Source of the DNA: Nitrososphaeria archaeon
GTDB lineage: Archaea > Thermoproteota > Nitrososphaeria > Nitrososphaerales > JARVJX01
NCBI GenBank assembly: GCA_029775995.1
Contig: JARVJX010000003.1
Location: 1 to 47,243 of the forward strand
Direction: 5' to 3'
Length of the DNA: 47,243 nt
This document shows, in pieces, positions 19,194 through 28,160 of this stretch. The notes beneath the pieces were generated by a model that was given only the letters and a program-made list of their open reading frames with translations, did not search any database and had not been told where the DNA came from. Every line of letters begins with the position of its first letter. Within the stretch, counting starts at the first letter, position 1. The position numbers and the translations under genes are program-made.

Positions 19194-20066
19194 TGAACTC
19201 ATTGCAAAACTATTTAAGCCTTCTTCTTTTATACTTTCTTTATGGAGTTTCGTGAGATTGGTGATTGTGAGTGGGAGCTTATTAGGTCTTTGCTTCCTCC
19301 TAGGGCTAGGGTTGGTAGGCCTAGGATAGATGATAGACGTGTTTTGAACGTATTTTATATGTGCTTGTTACTGGCTGTAGATGGATGGATGGATGGATGG
19401 ATATGCCTTGTAGGTATGGGCATTACTTAGCAGCCTTTAGGAGGCTTAAGAGGTGGATGGAGCTAGGTGTTTGGAAGCAGATACTTAATGCCCTTATATC
19501 TAAGGGTTATTCTACTGGTAAGCTAAGCCTTGATAAAGTTGCCTTTGATAGCACGACTATAAAGGCTAGGAAAGGGGGGAGCTTGTAGGCTATGATGGAT
19601 ATAAGCATATTAAGGGTACGAAGATTCATGCTGTTGTATCATCTGAAGCCCTACCGCTACGTATTCAAGTAGGACCTGGTGATGAGCATGACTCAAAATA
19701 CTTCATAAAGCTCCTTGAAGGTGTGAAGGTTAAGCATGGTAGGGGTAGGTCTAGGAGTAGACCTAAAGAGGTTACGGTTGATTCAGCATATGATGCTAAG
19801 GAGATTAGAGATTACCTCAAGCGTAGAGGAGTGAAAGCAAACATAGATGTCGATCCAAGGAATAGGCGTAAGCCCAAGCATGGAAGACCATATAGACTCG
19901 ATAAGAAGTCATATAAGAGTATGAGGAGCGCTGTTGAAAGATTCTTCGCATGGATAAAAGCATTCAGAAGATTATCCATAAGATATGAAAGACTAGCATC
20001 AAAATTCCTAGTATTCATACAAATAGCATGCATAATAATATACCTAAGGGTTTTGCAATGAGTTCA
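19194..20066 (+). mobile_element. IS5-like insertion sequence
   Basis: Perfect 17-bp inverted repeats TGAACTCATTGCAAAAC (19194-19210) / GTTTTGCAATGAGTTCA (20050-20066) bound an IS5-type transposase. Exact IS boundary within the repeat is uncertain because flanking target bases contribute. Confidence 0.8.
19242..20061 (+). pseudogene. IS5-family transposase, two frameshifts
   Basis: LIRSLLPPRARVGRPRIDDRRVLN, TGCRW..MDMPCRYGHY, DSTTIKARKGG, VTVDSAYDAKEIRDYLKRRG, ERFFAWIKAFRRLSIRYE. Apparent 1-nt losses at ~19358 and in the G6 tract ~19575. Confidence 0.85.
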
Positions 20067-20882
20067 ATAATAAAACCTATCTGGATTGGCGAAACAGCTG
20101 GCCCTGACTTAAGATACTGGGATCCTGATTTTGATAAAGATCAAGATGACGATTCACAAGACTTTCCAGCTAATGAAGGTGAGAGAGAGAGAAGTAGTGC
20201 AAAGAATAATTATGGCTTTATCTTTTGGTAAGGAAGAGGTGAAAAGAGTGGCATGGCACAAATTCTGGCTTCAAAGAGAGAAAACAGACCATTTAATGTA
20301 TACTGCATTAATAGATCCAAATCTAAATCCAACAAATTTATTTTATGCTTACAAGCACTTAATAAACAAACTTGAAGACGCACAAGAAATGGAAAAAATT
20401 AATCTCGGAAGTGAGGTCGTTGCATTTCACTTTATAAAGCCTGACAGAGATCTTTATGTGTTATGGAGTGCTGTTCCAAAAAAGAACGGTAAGAAGAAAC
20501 TTAGGCTTAGATCAATTTGAGCGAGTTTCTATTACAGATGTGACAGGAAAGAGTATTGAAAACAAAGGAGAAATTGCTATTGGAACAACAGCAGTTTATA
20601 TAGAAATTCTAAAGTAGTCTCTAAATTTAGTGGATAAGATTACATAAAAAATTCTTAACTTGTCCTGGTAAATATTAGAGTAAAATAAAGCGTTCCAAAA
20701 ATTTTGCTCTTATATTAGCTTGATTCTAATAGTATCGTTAATCACTCTTCTACCCCTTCTCATTTCAACTTTTTCATGACAACCTTACGCAATTCCTCCT
20801 GGAAAAATGTTACCGTTATAAGATACAAAGATTATCCCATCTACATCAAGCATGGGTTTAAGGGATATGGTAGATTCATATA

Positions 20883-21740
20883 CTAAGGCATCTTTTGAAG
20901 AAATCCAAAACCAAAGGAAGAGTCTGGACCACAACCTATCGTTAATCCTACATTTATGAGCCATCTCGCTGAATCGTCCAACTCAGTAAACTTATACTCC
21001 ACTATTCCTGTGTATCCTTTGAAGAGGGTTTTCTCGCTTCTTATGGATCTTCTTTCTAATTTATGTTTGTGTGATGAGTAATTAATTATATCACCTTTAC
21101 ATTTAAACTCAGGGACCTCTTCACCACTCCCATATTCGTTTACGAAGCCTAGGAGCCTATTCCTAATAAGGAATAGGAGCCTTTCAGCTTTTGGTGGGAA
21201 AGGCTTGCTTGTTAAGGGTGTTCTGAATCCTATCTTTAATCTATCTTCATCATAGGGAGGTATATCCTTCACATCTATGCTCGAAAGATTGTTTAGAATT
21301 AGATTTGAGCCATCGTATACTAACCTCTTTGATATTTTACATTTAATGCTACTGATTTCGAATCTGCTTTTGTTATAGTGCCTCTCACTTCCTAATCCCA
21401 TCTTTCCAAGTATATTAATTCCAAGGATCAGCTCTGGTAAAAATTTTATGTATTCGCCAAAGAAGAAGACATCTAAATCTAAGGTAGCATCTTTCTCCAC
21501 TTTCAAGGCTTTTCCGAAGAAGGGAGGAACCAAGAGCACAGGTTTTGGAGGCTTTGAATAGCCCCTCTTCCTCACCTCTCTCATATACATGTGGTAAAAT
21601 AGGGAATCGGTTTGTTCATGGTGAGTGATCATCTTTAGGCTTTGGCCTAAGCCACCTCTAAACATAGAGCCCATCCAGTAGGGAAGTAGAGCTTCGGTGA
21701 TGAAGTGAAGGTGAAGGGTAATGATGGATACTTTAAGCAA
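20883..21740 (-). CDS. cas6: CRISPR pre-crRNA endoribonuclease Cas6
   Basis: RAMP fold, C-terminal Gly-rich loop IGCGPDSSFGFGFLQ; PYWMGSMFRGGLGQSLK; next to CRISPR arrays. Confidence 0.8.
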   Translation of the reverse strand: MLKVSIITLHLHFITEALLPYWMGSMFRGGLGQSLKMITHHEQTDSLFYHMYMREVRKRGYSKPPKPVLLVPPFFGKALKVEKDATLDLDVFFFGEYIKFLPELILGINILGKMGLGSERHYNKSRFEISSIKCKISKRLVYDGSNLILNNLSSIDVKDIPPYDEDRLKIGFRTPLTSKPFPPKAERLLFLIRNRLLGFVNEYGSGEEVPEFKCKGDIINYSSHKHKLERRSIRSEKTLFKGYTGIVEYKFTELDDSARWLINVGLTIGCGPDSSFGFGFLQKMP

Positions 21741-22301
21741 AGTTTTCTATCAAAGATAGCTTATTAACATTTTTAACCTTATCTTTTAGAAGGTTTTCTT
21801 TTAATCCTTTATGAGTGAAAAATTAACTTTTTCAAGTTTAGTATGGGGGAAAAGATGAAATGATTTTTCTTAGTGTCCAAGTCTAGACACTTCAAGTCAA
21901 GGAAAAACTAGAAGAAGCCTTGAATAACCTTAAAGAGGCCTTGAGCCTTATAAGAAAGTTTATTTTACATTTAAAAATCTTCTCCTACAACGGTGAGCGT
22001 CGAAACATGCAAAAACTTCCCCACTATTAGACTGCCAAGTAATTAAGCCTTTCCAAAGCTAGTTTGAAATAGTGGGCAGAAAAGGAAGCCATGTAGATTA
22101 AAACACCAGCCAAAATATTATAATAGTGTCTATATACCGTAAATAAAGAGGGAAACGTAGGTCAATTAAAGACGGTCAAGATATCTCGATGAATTCCAAA
22201 TTTCTAAAAATGAGAACAAAAATTTGTTGTAGATAGTTTTATCGGTAAATTTGCGATGAAATCCTCACATCATAAGAGATTGTTAAAGAGTTAAAGCACA
22301 G

Positions 22302-22652
22302 CTAATCCATAGGAGCTGGGTATTCTACCTTCCCTGTAACTGGGTCTACTCTTATTCCTAGGCCTTCAAGTGTTGAAACTCCGAGTAATGGTTCTGGTAT
22401 ATCCATTATGGCTATATTAAATATTCCTTCCCTTTACATAATCTTAATATAAGCCAACGAGATGCTTGCTTCAACCATACGTTTATCTGCTAACATGAGT
22501 TTCATCTTTACTGCGGATTTGATGCCCAATTCCTTGGCCAGTTCTGGCGGTATCCTTGTGTAGAATGCTCCTGTATCAGTTAGAAAATCAACCTCTTTAA
22601 TCATCTTCTGATCTGCTGAACCAAATGAACACCTGAGCCTAACTAAGCCCAA
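22302..22652 (-). pseudogene. Clan AA (retropepsin-like) aspartyl protease-like protein, frameshifted
   Basis: VDFLTDTGAFYTRIPPELAKELGI (DTGA) in ORF 22434-22652; continuation in another frame reads IFNIAIMDIPEPLLGVSTLEGLGIRVDPVTGKVEYPAPMD* ending at 22302. Confidence 0.7.
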
Positions 22653-22781
22653 CTATGACACTATTGATAAAAGGCTATACATCCCTAAAAGTTTAACGCT
22701 CTGCCCTAAAAGATTTCTATGTCTTACTCAAGATAAAATTTGAAGTTTCTAATGAGGCGATAACCTAACCCTCGTGCTAAG

Positions 22782-24739
22782 CTTTCAATCCTCATTTTAT
22801 GAGTCTATCTATTGAAACGGAGGTGGGTTAATTAGAATGGTTCTCTTTACGATAACTTTCAATCCTCATTTTATGAGTCTATCTATTGAAACCCTATACT
22901 AGTTTTATTGGAGAAAAGAATGCGATATACTTTCAATCCTCATTTTATGAGTCTATCTATTGAAACTGTGCTTGATAGTTGCTTGGCAACATTAGAAAGT
23001 AATCTTTCAATCCTCATTTTATGAGTCTATCTATTGAAACAAATTTACCAGGAATATCTGAACCTGTAGGATACCTTCTTTCAATCCTCATTTTATGAGT
23101 CTATCTATTGAAACGGATACGATTGGATAGATGTCTTCTGGGGGTTAACCTCTTTCAATCCTCATTTTATGAGTCTATCTATTGAAACGTTCACTATGTG
23201 GGTGCTTCGGCATGAGCATGAGTACTTTCAATCCTCATTTTATGAGTCTATCTATTGAAACTCCCGAGAATAGACAGCTCACTCCACCCGCCCGGGCCCT
23301 TTCAATCCTCATTTTATGAGTCTATCTATTGAAACAACTAATAGAGACTTTGGCTCCAATCATAGTATTCATCTTTCAATCCTCATTTTATGAGTCTATC
23401 TATTGAAACATTAATAGAACCTAGATGCCTACTAAAGGCTTATATCTTTCAATCCTCATTTTATGAGTCTATCTATTGAAACCGCAGGAACAAATATCAC
23501 TCCACCAGCTGATTTAATAACCCTTTCAATCCTCATTTTATGAGTCTATCTATTGAAACAAAGAAGAGCCGATGCTCCAAAAAATTTACCAAAATACTTT
23601 CAATCCTCATTTTATGAGTCTATCTATTGAAACTTTTGGAGAGAGCTAAAGAATACTTCTCTCAGCAGCTTTCAATCCTCATTTTATGAGTCTATCTATT
23701 GAAACTTAATCCCCTCATAATATGGCTTTATTAAATGCATAATCTTTCAATCCTCATTTTATGAGTCTATCTATTGAAACCTGTGGCTCTTTCACTAACA
23801 ATAAGATTTTATCTTGCTTTCAATCCTCATTTTATGAGTCTATCTATTGAAACAGAGAAGCAAAAGGGGCTATAGTCTTTGTCAAAATATCCTTTCAATC
23901 CTCATTTTATGAGTCTATCTATTGAAACAATTTTGTCCCAGATTTCTTTGAGCGTAATTTATCACCTTTCAATCCTCATTTTATGAGTCTATCTATTGAA
24001 ACTAAACTTATGCTATTTAGATTAGACTGAATTATATCTTTCAATCCTCATTTTATGAGTCTATCTATTGAAACGGAGACGTTAGAGAGGGAGAGAGTCC
24101 CCACGTGGCTGTGGGCTTTCAATCCTCATTTTATGAGTCTATCTATTGAAACTAAAGGCTGCATTTTGTACGAGCGAGAAGAGTTTGACTTTCAATCCTC
24201 ATTTTATGAGTCTATCTATTGAAACAGAGGTATATAGTTATCTGAGTTTATATCTTTTAGTCTTTCAATCCTCATTTTATGAGTCTATCTATTGAAACGG
24301 GGCCTCTTTCCTATACTCCTATTTCCCCGCCCTGGCCTTTCAATCCTCATTTTATGAGTCTATCTATTGAAACATCATAAGCTCCTGGCTCTACTTGAGG
24401 AATAGTAAACTTTCAATCCTCATTTTATGAGTCTATCTATTGAAACTCATTGGTGTGTTTGGCTTCCCCAAAACGGGGAAGTCTTTCAATCCTCATTTTA
24501 TGAGTCTATCTATTGAAACAACTGGTATGCTAAGTTTAATGAAGGAATTATTTAATCTTTCAATCCTCATTTTATGAGTCTATCTATTGAAACCACAAGT
24601 GCAAAAAAATGTTCAAAAAGTAGAGAAAACTTTCAATCCTCATTTTATGAGTCTATCTATTGAAACACTTTTGGCAAGCCCGTTTTGTGGGTACTTGTTC
24701 CACTTTCAATCCTCATTTTATGAGTCTATCTATTGAAAC
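22782..24739 (-). CRISPR. CRISPR array 1: 27 repeats / 26 spacers, 37-bp repeat (leader-oriented GTTTCAATAGATAGACTCATAAAATGAGGATTGAAAG)
   Basis: Direct count of repeat CTTTCAATCCTCATTTTATGAGTCTATCTATTGAAAC (+ strand) at 72-78-bp spacing; leader at the right end. Confidence 0.98.
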
Positions 24740-24867
24740 CTACCCCTTGCCATCCTCCTATAGGAAAAAGGGGTTTAAAAATTGTTCGTTTTTATCTGAT
24801 TCTGTGAACATCAAAAAATCTAAGGGGGGTATATAAAGAAGTTCACAAAAATTTCAGATTAAAGGCA
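24740..24867 (-). promoter_or_regulatory. CRISPR leader of array 1
   Basis: 128 bp, exact inverted copy of 28033-28160. Confidence 0.85.
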
Positions 24868-25261
24868 ATATACGTTGGTAGGATAGGCTATTTCTTATTA
24901 TCCCCAAGATAAGCGAAGCATTTGTAATAAAAAAGACCTTCCTATTGTTAAGTTAAAAAATTTGCTTTATGGCTTAGCTTTATGGATTAATTACGATTTT
25001 TGCTCTCTTTATCCTATTTCAGCCTTTAAGATAAAGTTTTGGAAAGAACTTAAAGTAGCGGAATGAAAATAGGAACAAGTATAAAAGAGGGTTAACCACA
25101 GAGCTAAAATCATTTTAAGTGTTTAACAGTAAAGGGTTTGAGAGTATCACAACTTAATAGAGATGGTAAAAGCCACATATCCCAATTCTTAACATATACA
25201 ATTAATTTATCTCAAATTTTATGCTGAAAGGTAAATAAAGCACACCTATCTTAACCTATGT

Positions 25262-25546
25262 ATGCTCACGCTAGTAATTTATGATATCTCAGATGATAGA
25301 GATCGCTCTAAACTTGCTGAGCTTCTTATGAATTATGGGTTAGAGCGAATTCAATATAGTGGCTTTAAGGGGATGCTCAATACCCATGACCGTTTAATGC
25401 TTGCTAAAGAGGTTAAGAGATTTGTGAAGGGCGATAGGGATAGCATCTATTTGATCAGGTTGTGTAGAGAGTGCGCAAGCTTATGCCAAATAATCTCAAA
25501 AAAGGAGATAGTTTTAGTGAATGAATCTGATGTAAAGATCCTTTAG
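25262..25546 (+). CDS. cas2: CRISPR-associated endonuclease Cas2
   Basis: MLTLVIYDISDDRDRSKLAELLMNYGLERIQYSGFKG. Confidence 0.93.
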   Translation: MLTLVIYDISDDRDRSKLAELLMNYGLERIQYSGFKGMLNTHDRLMLAKEVKRFVKGDRDSIYLIRLCRECASLCQIISKKEIVLVNESDVKIL

Positions 25547-25555
25547 GGTGATTTA

Positions 25556-26440
25556 ATGTATTTTCTATCTGAGCTTGAGCATAAACTCCTCTTGAATAAG
25601 ATTTTACCTCAGGCTAGACAGGTAGGAGTAAGCCCTGAGTTAAGAGGTTGGAATTGGCATCAACCTCCTCTTAAGCCCTACTATGATGATGTGAAGGTTC
25701 CCATGTACGCTGTTTGCTCAAAGTATTGTCCTACAAGCAGGGATGTATTTTTAAATCAAGTTGAGAAGGCAAAGCCAATACTGAATGAGAAGGTTACTTT
25801 AGGCAAAATCCTTCATGGAGTGGTAAGCGATGTACTTCTAGGCTTCATAGATAGATCTGAAATAGATTTTGAAGAATGGTGGAGCAAGATCAGGTGGGAG
25901 GGTATGTATGGTGATAGAGATCTTTTGAAGAAGAGGGCAAAGCAGCTTTGGGATTATGTTTTAATAGTATGTAAAACTCATTATATAACTCACTCAGCTA
26001 TTCAGCCCTATTCTTCAGAGCGAGACTTATATGCCTCATCCATACCTTTCCTTATTGAGCATAAGATTTCAGGAGAGCTTCTTGGTTTAAGTGGCTTACT
26101 AAGTATAGATTGTTATGATTATTTAAAATGCATAATGTTCGATCTAAAGGTGGATGATAAGCAAGAGGATTGGCATAGGCTCTTTCCAGTAGGCTACGCT
26201 ATAGTATTTGAGAGTGTTCATGAAGTTCCTGTAGATGTATGCTGTGTCATATACGTAAGTTTCATAAGAGATAAGCTTGTAATCAAGAAGGATCTATTTT
26301 TTGCAAACAATGAACTTAGGAGCTGGTGGTTAGAAGAAAGAGATAAGAAGCTTCAAATAATAGCCTTAAGAAAGGATCCAGGTATACCTAACCAATGCCC
26401 TGAAGATTGCATCTATTATAAGTTCTGTAGAGGTGAGTAA
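25556..26440 (+). CDS. csa1: Csa1 (Cas4-family, type I-A adaptation protein)
   Basis: ELRGWNWHQPPLKPYYD..., KYCPTSRDVFLNQV, C-terminal Cys pairs NQCPEDCIYYKFCRG; between cas2 and cas1. Confidence 0.85.
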   Translation: MYFLSELEHKLLLNKILPQARQVGVSPELRGWNWHQPPLKPYYDDVKVPMYAVCSKYCPTSRDVFLNQVEKAKPILNEKVTLGKILHGVVSDVLLGFIDRSEIDFEEWWSKIRWEGMYGDRDLLKKRAKQLWDYVLIVCKTHYITHSAIQPYSSERDLYASSIPFLIEHKISGELLGLSGLLSIDCYDYLKCIMFDLKVDDKQEDWHRLFPVGYAIVFESVHEVPVDVCCVIYVSFIRDKLVIKKDLFFANNELRSWWLEERDKKLQIIALRKDPGIPNQCPEDCIYYKFCRGE

Positions 26441-27467
26441 GGTGAAGAGGTTAGTTATAGATGGATTTGGGAAGTATGTTGGTGTGAAGGGAGAAAGGAT
26501 AGTGGTTAAAGAGAATAGCTCAGTAATTTATCAGGTTCTTCCAAGTGAGCTTAGACAGGTCTTGATTACTGGGAAAGGTACCATAAGTTTCGATGCGATA
26601 AATATTCTCTCTAAAAACGGTGTAGATATTGTCTTTGTGAATAAGAGTGGTGAGCTTACTGCTCGTTTATCTCCTCTAGAGTTCAGAACCGTTTTAACGA
26701 GGAGGGAACAATATTACGCTTATAGAGATAAGAGATCTGTAATACTTGCCAAGGAGTTCGCTCTATCAAAGTTGAAGAACCAATACGCTACACTTGGAAC
26801 CCTTGCAAAGAGGAGAAAAGAGACAAATCCAGAGGCTTCTGATTTTATCTTGAATCAGAGGGATATGATCTATGCTAAATTGCTTGAGCTGGAGAAGATT
26901 AAAGGTGATAATATAGATTCTGTAAGAGAAGTTATCATGGGCTTAGAGGGAGCTGCATCAGCATCTTACTGGTCAGCCTTAACAGCCATTATATCTGATG
27001 AATTTGGTTTTAAGGGTAGGTCTGGTAGATACGCCACTGACCCTGTGAATGCTTTGCTCAATTACGGTTATGGCGTATTGGAGGGGGAGGTTTGGAGGGC
27101 TATTCATTTTTCAGGGTTAGATCCTTATGGAGGTTTTCTTCATGCTGACAGGCCTGGGAAACCTAGCATGGTGTTAGATTTGATGGAGGAGTTTAGACAG
27201 CAGATAGTAGATAAGATTGTTATTAAGCTACTTACAAAGAGGGAAGTTAAGCCCGAAGATTTCACCATTCAAGAAGGCTCATGCATCCTTAAGGATAATA
27301 CTCGAAGGATACTTTTAAGGGAGCTTCTTGAGAAGTTTGAGGAGTATATATCTTTAGGTGATGAGAAGGTAAGATGGTGTGATTTAATCCTAAATCAGGC
27401 TAGGAAGGTAGGTAGTTATTTAAGAGGCGAGATAACAAAATATGAAGGCTTCTGGCTCCGATGGTAA
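26433..27467 (+). CDS. cas1: CRISPR-associated endonuclease Cas1
   Basis: LEGAASASYWSAL, DPVNALLNYGYGVLEGEVWRAIHFSGLDPYGGFLHADRPGKPSMVLDLMEEFR. Confidence 0.96.
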   Translation: MSKVKRLVIDGFGKYVGVKGERIVVKENSSVIYQVLPSELRQVLITGKGTISFDAINILSKNGVDIVFVNKSGELTARLSPLEFRTVLTRREQYYAYRDKRSVILAKEFALSKLKNQYATLGTLAKRRKETNPEASDFILNQRDMIYAKLLELEKIKGDNIDSVREVIMGLEGAASASYWSALTAIISDEFGFKGRSGRYATDPVNALLNYGYGVLEGEVWRAIHFSGLDPYGGFLHADRPGKPSMVLDLMEEFRQQIVDKIVIKLLTKREVKPEDFTIQEGSCILKDNTRRILLRELLEKFEEYISLGDEKVRWCDLILNQARKVGSYLRGEITKYEGFWLRW

Positions 27468-28041
27468 GTTTCTAATAGATGTATGGGATATAACTCAATA
27501 CTATTATTGCCCAAGAAAGCTATATTTTCTAAGGACTTTAAAGGTTCCTGTAACTTTGAAGAGGAAGATGGAGGAAGGTAAGGAGGAGCATTTGAAGGAG
27601 ATTAAAAGAATGAAGGAGAGGAAAGATATTTTTTCTTTACCTAAGAGTGAAGTTAAAGGAATTCATTACAAGCTTCAATTAGAGAGTGAAGAATTGGGCT
27701 TAGCAGGACAAGTTGATTTAGTTTTAGAGTTAAGCAATGGGGATATGGTACCTGTAGAGATCAAATATTCAGATTATATGGAAACTTTTATTGGAAGGAA
27801 AAAGCAGCTTATTGCCTATGCCATTCTTCTTGAAGAAAACTTTAAAAGATCTGTTAAGCAAGGAATCCTTTACTACCCAGTTCAGAATAAGCATATAATT
27901 TTAGATATAAGCTATGAAGAAAAAAAGAATTTGATTAAGGATATAAAGAGAATAAGAGAGAGCATAATTTCTGAAAGGATTCCTAGAAGAGTTGATTCTT
28001 CAAAATGTGGTTACTGTGAAGTAGCTAGATACTGCCTTTAA
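27442..28041 (+). CDS. cas4: CRISPR-associated exonuclease Cas4
   Basis: DVWDITQYYYCPRKLYFLR, GQVDLVLE...VPVEIKYSD, KCGYCEVARYCL. Confidence 0.92.
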   Translation: MKASGSDGKFLIDVWDITQYYYCPRKLYFLRTLKVPVTLKRKMEEGKEEHLKEIKRMKERKDIFSLPKSEVKGIHYKLQLESEELGLAGQVDLVLELSNGDMVPVEIKYSDYMETFIGRKKQLIAYAILLEENFKRSVKQGILYYPVQNKHIILDISYEEKKNLIKDIKRIRESIISERIPRRVDSSKCGYCEVARYCL

Positions 28042-28160
28042 TCTGAAATTTTTGTGAACTTCTTTATATACCCCCCTTAGATTTTTTGATGTTCACAGAA
28101 TCAGATAAAAACGAACAATTTTTAAACCCCTTTTTCCTATAGGAGGATGGCAAGGGGTAG
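28033..28160 (+). promoter_or_regulatory. CRISPR leader of array 2
   Basis: 128 bp identical in inverted orientation to 24740-24867; contains TGTGAAC (28053-28059) / GTTCACA (28091-28097) inverted repeat and a TATA-like TTTTTAAA near 28118-28125. Confidence 0.85.

Larger units (their letters stand above)
18099..20617 (+). pseudogene. Tat-signal, clan GH-A (GH5/GH39-like) glycoside hydrolase pseudogene, interrupted by IS5-like element
   Basis: Twin-Arg leader LDRRKFVYAGLGAVIVAVGG; linker VETVVQTQVQTQ; TIM-barrel GINWIRVHFDWTKIE, WKIENE, IWIGETAG. Frameshift ~18266, in-frame TAG 18857-18859 (YKDRVD*WKIENE), IS insertion ~19200-20060, further frame breaks ~20140-20180 and ~20510. Confidence 0.82.

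Noticed and set aside
19358-19580. Programmed ribosomal frameshifting in the IS5-like transposase
   Set aside because: The G6 tract is tempting, but two separate frame breaks plus the microsatellite expansion fit decay or sequencing error better.
24868-25261. Possible decayed ORF (LLYGLALWINYDFCSLYPISAFKIKFWKELKVAE) between leader 1 and cas2
   Set aside because: Short, no upstream continuation or recognisable family; could not be supported.
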